A stretch of 64,000 nt of DNA from Eutypella sp. D-1 (GCA_023313575.1 JAJTTP010000004.1:62001-126000), one strand, 5' to 3'; numbered from the stretch's first letter, positions 44,182 through 56,528 are shown. A program made the numbers and translations. The notes: generated from the sequence alone by a model not told the origin.

Positions 44182-45576
44182 ATGGCAACACCGGCCCATG
44201 AGAGCCTTACAATTGGCAAGGATGACGAGCAGCGTCCATCTATCGATGCCACGGAGAGCGAAGCGGCGGTCACTTCCGGCCGGATTCCCTTCTTCCGCAG
44301 CACGCTCTTCCAGATCTTAGTAGTCGGCCTCTGCGCGTTCTGCGCTCCCGGGATTTGGAACGCGATGAATGGGCTCGGAGTCGGGGGGTCGCAGACCCCA
44401 CAGCTCGTCAATACAGCTAATGCACTTCTGTACGCTTTCATGACAATAACGTGCTTCGCGGGGCCGTGGATGACGAACCTTATCGGGTTTCGATGGACGT
44501 TGGCGACCGGCGCGCTTGGCTACCCGCTTTACGCCGCGGGCTTGTATCTCAACAACCGCTTCGGGCCTACCTGGCTGGTTTACGTGGGCTCGACGACCTG
44601 CGGCATCAGCGCAGGATTCTTCTGGTCCGTCGAAGGCGCCATCGCAACGGGCTACCCGGAGCAGCACAAGCGCGGGCGGTACATTGCTACATGGTTTACT
44701 TTCCGAAATTTCGGTAACATCGTGGGCGGCGCGATTTCCCTGGCGCTCAACGTCGGCAGCGCCCAAAAGGGCAAGGTAGGCTACGAGACCTACCTGGGCT
44801 TTATCGCGATCCAGTGTCTCGGCTTCTTCTTCGGCCTCCTCCTTTCCAACCCTGACCAGGTCCGACGCAACGATGGTACCCGCATCGAGGCGCCCCGCGG
44901 CATTGTCTGGCGCGTCGAACTACGCGAGATGTGGCGTCTCGTCCGTAGCCGCTCCATTCTGCTCCTCGTGCCACTCTTCTTGTACTTTGGCTGGATGCAG
45001 GCGTACCCAGGCACGTACCTGGCGACATACTTCACTGTCCGGTCTAGGGCGTTGGGCAGCTTCATGTCAGCGATAGTGGGAACGATAGCCACTTGGCTCG
45101 GCGGCTCTCTCGTGGACTTACCATGGATTAAGAGCAGGCAGAGGCGGGCCATCTTTGTGTTCGCACTCATTGCCGCGCTTAACAGTACTACCTGGATCTG
45201 GGCCGTCATTATCCAGAACGAGTACCGCCGCACGCTGCCTGTGCTTGACTGGGCAGATCAGAGCTCTTTCGGTCGCGGATTCGGTGTTTACATGCTGGAG
45301 CGCGTGAGTCAGGGGATGGTGGAAAATTATATCTACTGGTGTATTGGAAACCTCTCGGATTCGCCAGGCGACCAGATCCGCTACAGCTCCCTATTGCGCG
45401 GTATCGAAACGGCGGGTGTCGCCGTCAGTTTTGGGGTGCAGGCTTCAACAACCTCTCTAATCACCACCGCAAGCATCAATTTAGGATTGTGGATTTCCGC
45501 GCTGCCTTTCAGTTACTACGCCACCCTGCAAGTCGTGCGAAAGTTCAACGAACTCGAGCTAAAAGAGAGGGACTAG
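44182..45576 (+). CDS. UNC93-like MFS transporter
   Basis: A multi-pass membrane protein of 464 residues in the UNC93/DUF895 branch of the major facilitator superfamily. I use the ATG at 44182; the frame is open further upstream but without an ATG. A soluble N-terminus of about 45 residues precedes TM1 (FQILVVGLCAFCAPGIWNAMNGLG), whose pattern GxWNAxNxLGxGG is diagnostic of fungal UNC93-like proteins. About 11 hydrophobic segments follow, with the conserved SGFFWSVEGAI-like AGFFWSVEGA block and a GRYIATWFTFRNFGNIVGG segment. The C-terminus is short and charged (NELELKERD). In fungal clusters such proteins probably move small metabolites; the direction and substrate are unknown here. Confidence 0.92.
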   Translation: MATPAHESLTIGKDDEQRPSIDATESEAAVTSGRIPFFRSTLFQILVVGLCAFCAPGIWNAMNGLGVGGSQTPQLVNTANALLYAFMTITCFAGPWMTNLIGFRWTLATGALGYPLYAAGLYLNNRFGPTWLVYVGSTTCGISAGFFWSVEGAIATGYPEQHKRGRYIATWFTFRNFGNIVGGAISLALNVGSAQKGKVGYETYLGFIAIQCLGFFFGLLLSNPDQVRRNDGTRIEAPRGIVWRVELREMWRLVRSRSILLLVPLFLYFGWMQAYPGTYLATYFTVRSRALGSFMSAIVGTIATWLGGSLVDLPWIKSRQRRAIFVFALIAALNSTTWIWAVIIQNEYRRTLPVLDWADQSSFGRGFGVYMLERVSQGMVENYIYWCIGNLSDSPGDQIRYSSLLRGIETAGVAVSFGVQASTTSLITTASINLGLWISALPFSYYATLQVVRKFNELELKERD

Positions 45577-46242
45577 GAATGGAAGAGGATGGCTTCCATC
45601 GCCTAGTTAGCAACTTATTATGAATGTGGTGTTGGCCATCGTTTGGGAAATGGTATATTGTTACATAGATATAGGAGCCTCGATGATGCAATTGTTGAAT
45701 ATACTCAGGGTGCTGCCCGCGTATGAATGCAAACCGGCTTGAATAGAAACCTACCGCATACCGGCTTGATATTGTACCTTGTTGGCTTTTCTAACATGGA
45801 ATTATAATCCCGTGAACGGTGAACCTCCCGGCCGAAACCCCGGCCACTGATCGCTACCCATACCAGCCCTAGATCCCCAGCCCTGGCTCTGCATCAGTCC
45901 GCCATCCTTGGTAACGAGATTTAGGGCTTATTTCGAATAGCATTAAGTGGGCTACCAAGCATAAAGCGGAATTCTATTATATCGAAACCCGCTTGAATTC
46001 CGCGTATCGTGGGTGTAGTAGGAGCTATAGCGTTCCTCCGACAGGGGGTTGGCTGTGCCAGGCCAAAATCTTGTTGGGACAATCAACTGTGGACGACATG
46101 CGGCTTCCGCGACCGATTTATGTGGCATTATCTATCATTAAGGACTATAAAACATTTCACCTATTAGGAATACTGTCCTGGTGAAGCTCGGAATTCGTCG
46201 GTTTAATTCATCCCATTATCGCATGTTGCTCACTGTCTCGAA
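45577..46242. other. Intergenic region between transporter and hydrolase
   Basis: 666 bases with the transporter 3' end and hydrolase promoter. A CCCGGCCGAAACCCCGGCC segment (45827-45845) has paired CCGG blocks. No gene is seen. Confidence 0.55.
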
Positions 46243-47286
46243 ATGTCCAAAACCCTGAGCGCTCTTGGGCGGGAGGAAGTGCCCCCACTCTTGAAAGTTC
46301 GACTTCCTTTCCCTCATCGGTTGAACTGTTTCATTAGACTCTGGTTCCTCAAGGCTCTAGCGGCCGTTGCCTACGCAGTAGACCGGTTCCTTCATCCACC
46401 ACCACGGTCTATATATCCCACTCTCGTCAAACATTACCCATGCCGCCCGGCTCTCCAGACTCGAATCTTCTACCCGCCGGACTATAAGCCTGGCGACTTA
46501 CTCCCACTCTATCTAAGCATTCATGGCGGAGGGTTCGCCCTCGGCGATCCCCAGCAAGATGACGAGTTTTGCACTATGTGGGCGAAGCGCACGGGCATGC
46601 TTGTCGTCTCCCTCGACTATTCAAAGGCGCCGCTGCACCCATTCCCGGTCGGCGTCTTCGACGTAGCCGCTCTCGCCAACGCTGTTCTAGAAGACTCGAG
46701 TCTACCGATCGACAAGACACGGGTTGCGATGGGAGGTTTCAGCGCCGGCGGGAACTTTGCGCTCTGCGCCAGTCAGTTGCCTGGTCTGAAGGGCACCATC
46801 AAGGCAGCTCTAAGCTTCTACCCGATCGTGGACTGGGGACATCCTCCTGACGAGAAACTGCGCAGACGCCCTTACAAAGGGGGCCCGAAGGACTCACTCG
46901 AGGTTCCAAGTTACTGGTTCGACTGGGGGTACGTGTCTGCGGGCCAGAACCGCCACGATCCCTTGCTTAGTCCATATTACGCCAGAAAGGAGGACCTGCC
47001 ACCCTGGATCTACATCATCGGAGCACAGTGGGATTTTCTGAGGCTAGAGAGTCAAAAGATGATCCACGCGCTTGCCGGATTGGAAGATTTAGAGGACCAG
47101 GAGGCGGATTTTGAGAAGGGCACGTATAAGTGGACGTTAGCGAGGGGATGCACCCATGGGTTCACGCATCATTTCGGGCAAAAGCCGGAGAGGAAGAAGA
47201 AGAGAGAGGAGAGGTGCGCACCTATCTACGAAGAGGCAATCAAGTGGATGAGCAAAGCCTTGGCGGAGGAGGGAAATAAGATCTAA
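46243..47286 (+). CDS. Alpha/beta hydrolase, hormone-sensitive-lipase type esterase
   Basis: An intronless 347-residue esterase or lactonase-like enzyme of the alpha/beta hydrolase-3 family. The oxyanion-hole motif HGGG is at 94-97. The nucleophile Ser167 is in GFSAGG, the acid is Asp264 (QWDFL), and the base His305 is in THGF; all are at normal spacing. A hydrophobic N-terminal stretch (FIRLWFLKALAAVAYAVDRFL, about residues 29-50) could anchor it to a membrane, as in several fungal members of this family. A charged insertion (KPERKKKREERC) lies near the C-terminus. It is convergent with the FAD oxidase. Likely substrates are esters or lactones of the molecule handled by the cluster; this is inference from context only. 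Confidence 0.93.
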   Translation: MSKTLSALGREEVPPLLKVRLPFPHRLNCFIRLWFLKALAAVAYAVDRFLHPPPRSIYPTLVKHYPCRPALQTRIFYPPDYKPGDLLPLYLSIHGGGFALGDPQQDDEFCTMWAKRTGMLVVSLDYSKAPLHPFPVGVFDVAALANAVLEDSSLPIDKTRVAMGGFSAGGNFALCASQLPGLKGTIKAALSFYPIVDWGHPPDEKLRRRPYKGGPKDSLEVPSYWFDWGYVSAGQNRHDPLLSPYYARKEDLPPWIYIIGAQWDFLRLESQKMIHALAGLEDLEDQEADFEKGTYKWTLARGCTHGFTHHFGQKPERKKKREERCAPIYEEAIKWMSKALAEEGNKI

Positions 47287-47663
47287 TCTACACCATTCTC
47301 AAGAGCACGTCATATTTTGAGTCGGGCGCACAATGCACCGACAGAACCGTCAACTCCCGATCAACCGCTTACACCATAAGGCATATGCAACTACACACAT
47401 GCGGTCCATATCCCAATATCCTGTTACTCCCCTACATAGAGCAAAAGCGGCACAACATCGGCGACAGACATTATAGCGCAGATGTCCTTTAGTTCCAAAA
47501 AGCATGAACAATTGCAGATATCTCGATATATACAAACTGGAGACCAACATATTCTGGCTCCTTATGTCACTTTGTGTTATCTCTTCAGGACCACTTCTAT
47601 TTACAGGCGCTACAATTCATGTAACACTCATCGTCGTGACTGGAATCCCTATACTGTTTATCT
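47287..47663. other. Convergent intergenic region (hydrolase and FAD oxidase 3' ends)
   Basis: 377 bases, AT-rich, probably both 3' UTRs. No gene or repeat is recognised. Confidence 0.55.
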
Positions 47664-49284
47664 TTATGCAATGGGGGAATAGAAGCTGAACTTCCGATCC
47701 GGATCATACTTATTCTTCAGGGAAAGCAGTCGTTCCTGGCGCCACTCCTCGTATCCATACATGTTCTGCAGAGATTCATCGCCGTAGGCGTAGTTCACGT
47801 ACGTGTGCAACTCGGACCTCCCGCTGCCCTCATAGAGGATCTGACGTAGATCGTTGCCCAGCTTGGCCGCCTTCTCATCCAATTCCGGTCCGTCAGGCTC
47901 ATACGTAATCACAGATGCGACAAGGAGGTTGTCACTTCGGAAGGGATACGCGGTCGAGTCGCTGGGGATAGCCTGGACGCCTTGGACGGAGTAGCCCTCG
48001 TAAAGGAATGAGGATGTGTTGAAGGCAGGGGTCTCCCGCGTGCTGGATGCAAAGAGGTCGTAGAACTTGCGGATGGCGTCGACATTGTAAGCCTCGAGGT
48101 CAATGGGGAATCGGGCCTTAGCGAGTCCTCCCCTCTGGCACGAGACGTCCTCGTTGCCATTGCCTGTCCAGACAGCCACGTCAGTGTACGGCCCCGTGCC
48201 GTTGTTCGATGCTACTGGGCCCAAGTCGAATAGAGGAGCAGTATAGGTCGAGTCCACGGCAGAAACACCCTCTTGGAGGACGAAGAAAGTAGTGATTGGC
48301 GCATCGGGGTCAACAGTCGGGTCGTTAAGGATGACCCCGAAAGTGATGACCTCTACGGGCTGGTGGAGGAGGTCTGTGTTGAGGATTTGGAAAAGACCCT
48401 CAATCTTGTCGCCGGTAAAGACGAAGCTCTGGAATGCCCAGTCGTGGTGCTCGATGTCGTAGATCTTCGTCTCGACAGACGTGACGATGCCGAAGTTGTG
48501 GCCGGCACCCCGCATGGCCCACCATAGGTCGGACTTCTCGTCGATCGTGTGCAGTGTTCCGTCGGCCAGCACGATATTCATCGAGACGAACTGGTCCGCG
48601 ACTAGCCCGTGGTGACCTTGGAGGAAGCCATGCCCGCCTCCTAGACCCGGACCTAGGAGGCTGGTGCATTGACACACGCCAGTGACTATCATCGGCGTCA
48701 GCCCTTGAAATTGCTATAAGACATGTGAACTAACCTGTCTGCTTGCCTGCTGCCCAGAGGGTGTCGACCACCGTTTTGGATATGCCTCCGCCGCCTACCC
48801 TGGCGGTCTTGCCGTCTTCCGCTATATCGACGGTGTTGAGGTTATTCATCCAGATCTCAATCCCGTCCTGCAGTCTCCCCACAGTTGTGACGGCCCCATG
48901 GCCGTGATTGACGGATAGGAAGGGAAGGTCCTTCTTGTTCGCGAATTTTACCTAAAAGTCCCTTAGCATCACGGTTACATCCTGGCATCTCGAGAAAAGC
49001 CCTACCGTTTCAGCCACGTCCTCTTCAACACTAGGGACAACAACGATGCTTATAGTCGGCGGATCCAATATGGACCATCGCAGGGTCGCCGTATCGAAGC
49101 CGTCGTCGCCCGGGAGGAGGATCTCGGCCCCAGGGGAGAGCTTATCGGCGAGCTCCTGGAGGTCGTGTTGCGTGGCGTTGTCGCGGATAGACCTCAGCTG
49201 GCGGTTGCCGGGCAAATGGTGGCAGGCGGAGGGCATAGGCCACGCCAATACGGCCATGAGGGCCGCAGCGGAGGGAAAACGCAT
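47664..49284 (-). CDS. Secreted FAD-linked oxidase, BBE type, 3 exons
   Basis: A berberine-bridge-enzyme-like flavin oxidase, probably extracellular. Exons 49284-49006, 48951-48735 and 48685-47664 with introns of 54 and 49 bases give 505 residues. The ATG at 49284 starts a signal peptide (MRFPSAAALMAVLAWPMPSA). The FAD-binding domain has PPTISIVVVPSVEEDV, then the NHGHG block (His109/His111, covalent-flavin site region), and after the second join GVCQCTSLLGPGLGGGHG with Cys170, the usual place for the second flavin bond. GLGGGHGFLQGHHGL and WWAMRGAGHNFGIVT are further family blocks. The C-terminal BBE segment (NMYGYEEWRQERLLSLKNKYDP) is complete. Family members oxidise alcohols, sugars or ring C-N bonds; a tailoring step in the cluster is likely. 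A TATATAA box lies 116 bases upstream. Confidence 0.93.
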
Positions 49285-52200
49285 CGTGGGTATCACTTGC
49301 TACCCACTCGACCGGCTGGCTTTTCTGGGAATACGAATGAGCTCGGACTCAGTATGCGTACATCTCTCACGATAGACTTCCGCCTGGCGCTTCGCGGGGT
49401 TATATACCAACAACATCCCCCCCCCCCCCACCCCCTTCCCGACATGTGATCACAGGGGAGAGATAATATAGCTGGGGGGACTGAGCTGAGAAAGCATGGT
49501 CTGGGGTGGGAAGGAGGAAGGGTAGGCATATCGGAATTAGGCCTAAGCCTGGCATGATTACTATGATATGGCTGATTACCACAGCTGGGAAGCTGAGAAG
49601 AAAAAAAACATGGGCGCCAAAGCGCCGGAGTTAGGCGATTCGAGATCGAGATATATAGACAGGCCAATAACACGCCTAGCCTTACCCATGCACGCAACGT
49701 ATATATGTGCAATATCCCCGGCCGCCGGAGTAACTACACAATAAAATCAGGTGGTGAGTCTGATGCTGAGGTATACCAGGCTCCGGGGTCAGGCGCGCCC
49801 CGCCCCCCTGCATCACTGGCCTGCAGCAGTATCAACAAGTCAGCTCATCGTAGCCCAGAACAGGGGATCTTGCAGGCAGCTATTTGGTTGGGCGTGGACT
49901 AAAATGGGAAGAAGGGTAGGAAAGGATCGCGTTCCCCCAAAGTCACGTTTCGCGCCATCAGCGGCAATCTTACGTGGAATCGCCGACTACGCCCACAGCC
50001 CCCTAGTCGCGGTCGGTGTAACGCGGTCCGCACGTCCGAGAGGGGAAATTCGCAGTCAAGACAGGGTGAGTGGTATCGAGGTTTTCACTTGTCTCAATGT
50101 CTCTCTTAACTTATAGCAGACCCTCCCTCTGCTATTGCTTTAATCTTCCATTTCCAACTCATGCCACGGTCCCAGAGACTGAATCTTTCAACATTATTGG
50201 CACCCTGAACTGCCTCGTTATGAACGATTTCCTTTACCTTGTCAGGCGCAGGAGTCCGTGCTCGGTAATAGGTGGTGCAAGGAATTCGCAGTCTCCTGAA
50301 GGATTCAGGACTGGTCCTTTACTCATCTCGCACTTCCAACGCCACCTCAAGGACTTACAATATTCCGAACCATCATAAGTCCCAAAATTGACCCGACCAT
50401 GTTTGGAAAAACAGCGTTGGACAGAAAAGGCCAGCTGAACCCCAGGCTTGTGAAGCCCAAGCAAGGAAAGATCCGTTTCCCTTCTAGGGCGAGGCAAGAT
50501 CTACAACAGGAAGCAGAAATCTCACTATATGACCCGGGCGGGCGGTAATGGTGGTCAGCAGCCAGCCAGCTAGCCAGTCGACCTCTCCATTGGCGTGGTA
50601 CGCTGCGTAGTCAGACAGGAATGGATGGATGATGGGCGAATCTCGCTCCTCGAGCCTCGGGGAACAAGCATGGATAAGAAAGAGGGCTGACCAGGCCTGA
50701 GCTCACCTGAATGATATCATCAAGCACCTCAATCAGCGGAACCAGAATGGCGGAGACGGCGCGCTCTAGGCGAAACCTTTGATGCGATAAGATAGACGAT
50801 TATCACATCACACACAGTGAAGGGCGAGATCTGCCGTCAGCCCGTGTGGCTATATCCTCAGGACCTCTCTTTCGCGGTCTGAAAAAGACGGATTCAAGAA
50901 AAGGAGAATCTCCTGTTGACGAACTAGTCTCCTGACGCTTAGGTCCTAGAGCTAAAGACGACGGCTGCCAGCGGAGTGCGATGAGCGTGTAAAGGATGAC
51001 GCTCTTTGCCAGGATACCTTACACAGCCATCGCGGGCCATAATCGCAACGCCCGTATCCCAGCCTCTTAGATTCATATCCCGGAGATGCGTGTCTCGCAT
51101 AGGAACGCCGGGCGCGTCCAATATCTCCAAGCGATCGGGGGTTTCCGGCTCCTGCGCACGCGCAAGTGGTGGGGTGAGAGATTTTCCCGCGGCGGCTTGG
51201 TCGGTAGCCCTCATGTTTCCTTATGTAAGTGGGGGGTACGGTTCGCCTTGGAACCGGTATCATCCCCCGCCGACAAGCAGGAATGCGGTCAACGATGCGG
51301 GCGGGTGACTACCGTTCTATGCACGTATATAGCCGAGGTGGGAGCAACAACAGGGCCGCTGGGGCGCCGAAGATAAACTCTAGAAGTACTCGCATATTCC
51401 CCACATGGCGAAGCGACTGGCAGATTAGATCTCCTGAGTTCGAGGCTCACGTTCATCCTCTTAGGCTGTTGATTCGTCCGTATATGATAATTTCCAGTGT
51501 CGCCCATCCCTGTCCGATTTCCCCGTGCTCTCGGAACCACCATGTCATGCTGACCCGACCGACACCACCAACGTCCTTTCCCCGGCCCCCTCTCTTCCGT
51601 GGTGACGGGTAGCGCATCCCGGGGCTGGAAGAAGTCGCTAGGCTGAAACGCGGCCTGGCGATGGAACATTCCGGAGCAAAGACTACCCATTGGCACTGCT
51701 TCCTAAGCAAGTGTTGTACAAATATCGTGAGTCTCGAGGGCTTGAAAAAGGGGGTTGCATTCAACGTACGATGCCGTAATATTTCCTTTCGTTTTTGCCA
51801 GGCGCCAGGGTAAAAAAAAGGGGGGGGGGGTTCAAAGAGTTTTGTGAAATTTCATATTCGTGGCTCGGCTTCTCGTAGAGTACTTCGAAATGACGGGACG
51901 GGGCTGGGCTGCGTAGCTACATGGGCTGCCGAATCCCGAATAATTGCTGCGAGAGGAATATTAGCAGTCTCGGAGAAATGAAGCGGGGAGGGGGGGGGGG
52001 GAGGAGTATGCGTAGCGTAGCGGTTGTAAATAAAGGGGCTCCTGTATAAAGCGAAGCGCCATCACGCCTCAAACCCTCTCTTCATAACCTCCCCTGGAAT
52101 TGCCGCGTAAAAGACATGCCCGAGTATATAGCTTAGGTAGCTGAGAACAACGACAATCAGACACGACAAATCGAATTCATCCACATCCCATGTCCTCCGC

Positions 52201-53026
52201 TGGACCAGCTACGTTTTTTCGTTTCAGTAGTCGGGTACTACTACTTACTACCTGCACTATATATCTCAGATCTCCAATGGTGTGGTTGTCTCGCTTCTTT
52301 CCATGCTTCATTTCATCCACATCCTCATCCCTATCCCATGCCATCCCGTTCCATCCAAAGGACCAGGTGACAACCCCCTTTGATCATCACGGCCTGACGC
52401 AACTTCTTACATGGAATGAATATATCCCCCCTCCAACCCTTCCTCTACCTCTCTTCACATACACTCTCTTTCTCTCGTTTGGCCAGCCCAGCTAGGCCCC
52501 CCTTGAAAGCCACCCCTCGATATGTGGGCAATGCCGTCCATGTACATGATTAGGTACTTAGTAGGGGAAAAAGGTACAATTGAATAAAGGTTGGAAAAAA
52601 AAAAGATTGATAAACAATAACGACAGTTTTAGATGAGGCAAGAAGCGAGAGAATAATAGACAAAAAGCAGAGGGGGGAAAAAAGGCAAGATATCCCTCCC
52701 TTTCTATAAAGCCAAATGCCCAAGCGCCGGATCCATGCAAAGAGAGCCCCAGTAGATTATTGGAAAATGGGGTTATGCACCTTTCTCTGTAAGGTGCTTC
52801 CATTTCCGTCTGTTCGTCCCCCTCCTCATTCGGGGGCTTATCGGGGAGAAAACCCGCGCGTTTATACAATTGTAATGATAGATAACAGAGGTAGCGTGTC
52901 GTCTACCTATTTAGTACTATTTCGTGCTGGTTCTTCGTCCTTTGTACCTGATCTTTTCGTACCCTACTAAATTATGACTGCCGTTTGATCGTGTCGTCAT
53001 AGGCGGCCCGGCGGACGTGGAGGGCT
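49285..53026. other. Intergenic region between cluster and PIS1
   Basis: About 3.7 kb with no supported gene. It holds the FAD oxidase promoter with a C-rich tract (49417-49435), AT-rich DNA, and a GC-rich patch (50930-51700) with overlapping open frames on both strands that carry no recognisable domain. G-rich tracts occur at 51821-51830 and 51991-52001. Confidence 0.55.
49400..49406 (-). promoter_or_regulatory. TATA box candidate for FAD oxidase gene
   Basis: TATATAA on the minus strand, 116 bases before the ATG at 49284, at a plausible distance for a fungal core promoter. Confidence 0.4.
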
Positions 53027-54119
53027 TTACGCGTTCTTGCGGTCCTTCGGCTGCTTCCTAGGTAGGCCGGCGGCCTTGCGCGCCTCTCGGTCGCCCTCGC
53101 CGAGCCAGCGGCTGGCCTTGACGAGCTGGATGATGTTGAGGACCTGCTTGATGAACATGACGGGGAAGCTGACGCCGGTGATGACCCAGGGCCAGAAGGA
53201 GTCCATCTTGTTGGCGCGGGCCATCTCGAGGGCGGCGGCGCTGTAAGGGTTTGTGAAGAGTTGGCGGAGCGTCGAGCTATTAAGTTGAGCGCCCTGCTGA
53301 ATGGCCGCGGCCTTGCTCTCGCCCACGGTGCTAAGGAGCTGGGGCGAGAGGAGCGGCGACGAGAAGGAGAGAAGGTACAGGCCGATGAAGAAAGCCTCGT
53401 TCAGGGCGCAGCACGTGAACAAGACAGCCTAGATACCGGTTAGCGCCCGGCTGACGGGGTTGCGCATACGCCAATCATCAGTCAAGTCATACCTTGTTGG
53501 TGTAGTATAGATTTAGGAGCCAGCTCCTGGACTTGTCGACATTCTTGTGGCTGGTCTCGGAACCGCCCATGGCCAAAGTGGCGTACATATGTATATAGTG
53601 GCTCGCGAAATCGATGGAAATTAGGGTCTGGAAGACAATGGCCCACCGGGGAAAGGCAGAGGATAGGAAGACGAGCAGACACGAGGTGGTGCATCGGTCA
53701 GTGACCATGTCCAAGACGGCGCCGAACCTAGTGGACTGCTCGAAGTGTCGCGCAGCATATCCGTCGAGGGCATCGAGTAGACAGGAAATGCTGTAGAGGA
53801 CGGAGCAGGTTCGCGGGTGAAGCGGCATGTAGTAGAGAGAGGCGATGGCTAGGACTATGCGAGAGTAGCCTGCGGTGAGATATCGTGATTAGTTTCTGGA
53901 TGGGAGGAGGGAGATAGGCTGTGATAGCACCATACCAATGACATTTGGCCAGAAAAGAAAGATGTTCTCTTTTGGGCTACTGTCCTTAGCCTTGTGATCG
54001 TTTCCGTTCTCTTTAGCGACACCGTGACCGTTCATGTCAGTGTCTGGCGTGTCTTTAGTAGTGTCGTCTGACGCCGCGACATCCCGTGCAGCCTGACGCC
54101 GAGTGCGCCTTTCGGACAT
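53027..54119 (-). CDS. PIS1: Phosphatidylinositol synthase (CDP-DAG--inositol 3-phosphatidyltransferase)
   Basis: Makes phosphatidylinositol from CDP-diacylglycerol and inositol in the ER membrane. Exons 54119-53936, 53869-53493 and 53428-53027 with introns of 66 and 63 bases give 320 residues. The CDP-alcohol phosphotransferase motif is complete: Asp94, Asp97-Gly98, Ala101-Arg102, Gly111, Asp115, Asp119, with spacing D-x2-DG-x2-AR-x8-G-x3-D-x3-D. A 50-residue charged N-terminal extension precedes the first membrane segment (IFLFWPNVIGYSRI), longer than in yeast (220 residues in all). The insertion around SKAAAIQQGAQLNSSTLRQLFTNP separates the last two hydrophobic segments. The C-terminus is basic (RKQPKDRKNA). 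It is an essential housekeeping gene, unrelated in function to the neighbouring cluster. Confidence 0.96.
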
Positions 54120-54351
54120 GGTGGATTTATTTTTCTACTTAGGTGAGTACGTGGCGGCGGGTGACTCGACAGTGATATCCAATGTGAGGATGGAAAGGTG
54201 AAGTAAATAAGTAAGTAAATTAGGTAGAAGCGAAAGGGATTTCGGTTTCGCAGTGAGGCTGGAATAGTTGACGGATGATATGAAAGTGAGGCAGGCCCAG
54301 GTGTAAAGACGTAAGACAAGTAAGTGTATTGAGTGTGTTATTGAGTTACGT

Positions 54352-54394
54352 CTGTGTGTGTGTGTGTCCGTGTGTCCGTGTGTCTGTGTGTCTT
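54352..54394. repeat. TG-rich simple repeat
   Basis: TG dinucleotides interrupted by CCGTG and CTG, about 230 bases upstream of the PIS1 ATG. Confidence 0.85.
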
Positions 54395-56510
54395 CCGAGC
54401 GGGCCGAGCGGCAGGTGTGTATGTAAGTTGTAAGATAGAGAGATAGAGGTGGATTAGCTGGGGTTGTTGATAAAAAACTTGATATTAGATACTGCTACGT
54501 GTATATTTTGGTTATTGTAAAAAGAATAAAATGAACTTAGAATGCTCAGGTGATCTCCGAACTCAGATTACAGTAATGTAGGGAGAAGAACAGAACCTTT
54601 TGGAAAAGACCCCCTGGAAGGTGCGCAGCTGCCCCAGATGGATGCAAGAAAATAACATTTGATGGTGACATAAGATAATCTTCAGATAACCTTTTAACCT
54701 TGGAAACTACATTGCTAGTCAGCTATTTAGGTAAGTCTAGGTAGTCTACAAGGTAGTCAGCCCTACCTAATCCACCTCTACCTACCTATGTAACTTGAAC
54801 GTCCTGAAGGTTTTAGCCTACATTAAGGCCTACCACCTGGGACGTCAGACTGACTTGAACTGTAACTTTGAGTGGGTCCTCCGATAAGCTGCCTGGCTGC
54901 CCTATAAATTGGATGTAACTGTCCGATAAGACGATAAAAGAGACGACACAGATCCAGGAGTGACCCCTTAACTAAACCAAACCTTACTTGTAACCCCCGA
55001 CCCTTGTCCTATGCAATCTAAACGCATAATCCTGTATTCGCAACTATATTATACTGAGTAGTAGCATGTCCGCATTGCCGCCTATGCCCAGGGCCTCCAG
55101 GCTCTACAAGTACGTAAGTAAGTGCCTGAACATGCGTATGTGGATCGGATTTTGGGTTTCCTGTTTCTTCTTCTTCTTCTCTTCTCTCTTCCTCGATAGA
55201 TCAGAGAGATGGATAGATATGACCAGGGATATGTCAGATATCAATTTTGGCCATTCTTCACCCTTACGACCTTATAGGTCCTTGCCTATGATCCCCTTGT
55301 CCATAGATACCTCTCGGCTTTCTTCCACAATTTTCGCTGCACGAGGGCAAAGAGGACCAAAAACAAAAAGCCTCTATTTGGTTAAAAAATCAAACCCCGA
55401 GATGCTCGGAGAATTCCGTGCCTATAGAAGGGAATGAATCACCAACATCCATATGGATACACCTACGTCGATATCAAAGTGGCATGACAAGATGGTTTAA
55501 GTAGGTACGTAGTTAGATAGCAGTAGTTTAAATCGCCCCGGTGGCCGGGGAGCCGGGGGAAAAGAGCTTCCCGACCCGGCCTCCGTATGTATGAGGAGGT
55601 GGGGGGGGGGGAGGGAAGGGCTGTCTTGATCCCGCGAACCTAACTAGTAGCAAACAGACAGTAGCACTTGTACCTGTAAGTAAGTATGCTAGCTAAGATC
55701 GTCTTTGGTTCGAGTGTTACGTATTACGTATAATCTCCCTCCACTTGCCAGCCGCTCTTCTCTGCACACTCACTAGCTATCCGGGCAATGTATAATATAC
55801 TACTTAGGCAATGAATGCCCCTTTTACAATTAAGTAAGCAAGCAAGCTCCGCGGCCGCCCTAAATCCCGGCCTCCCGGCCTTACCTGTCATGTCAATATG
55901 TACATACATATGAGGGAAAGCTAACCGGCCGAGAAGTCGAAGAAGAGACACGACTAGGAACATGCCTAATGTTTAGGAAAGCAAAAGAAGTAAACCATAA
56001 CATAGCTACCCAGAATTATTAAGCACAGGCTCGTTCGGAGCTTCGTGGTTATAGCTCGGCGCGGCCGGTTGCGCCGGTCGGGCTACAAATTAGTACGTAG
56101 CAGCAAAACCAGTCGCTCGGTAGCGGCAGGTAGGTAGTATGGCAATTGGGGGGAGGGGGGGGGGGCATGGCAGAGCAGCTACATATACAAAGAAAAACAG
56201 TGCACCTACGCACGCGACGCAACACGCTTATCATGTACGCACGGGTTTGATTTTCCCTGTCTCTCCCTTCCATTCCCTCCTTCACGCACCATCGCGCGTC
56301 GGGACACCGCTATGTATGTAATTAAGTAAAGCAGTTATAAGTTACGGCATCGTGCGAAATGCGAATCCGGCTATCGGAACCTAGGGAGGGAGGGGAGGGG
56401 CGGGCAATTCTAGACCGCGTAATGAACTCCCAGGAATAGGACCAGCGTTTTCTTTAAGTCCACTAGAGCTAGCGGCTCTTGTCACCTAGCGGTGTTAGGT
56501 TGACCTTGAA

Positions 56511-56528
56511 CCCCCCCCCCCCCCCCCC
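56511..56528. repeat. C18 homopolymer tract
   Basis: Eighteen consecutive C residues in non-coding DNA. Confidence 0.85.

Noticed and set aside
44095..45576. Longer UNC93-like frame from 44095
   Set aside because: Starts at TTG; the ATG at 44182 gives a normal N-terminus.
50930..51700. Several overlapping open frames on both strands in a GC-rich patch
   Set aside because: None shows a family motif and all frames are open because of base composition.
55066..55437. 123-codon plus-strand open frame with an ATG
   Set aside because: No domain, includes a TTC-repeat Phe run, no promoter or intron support; most likely chance.
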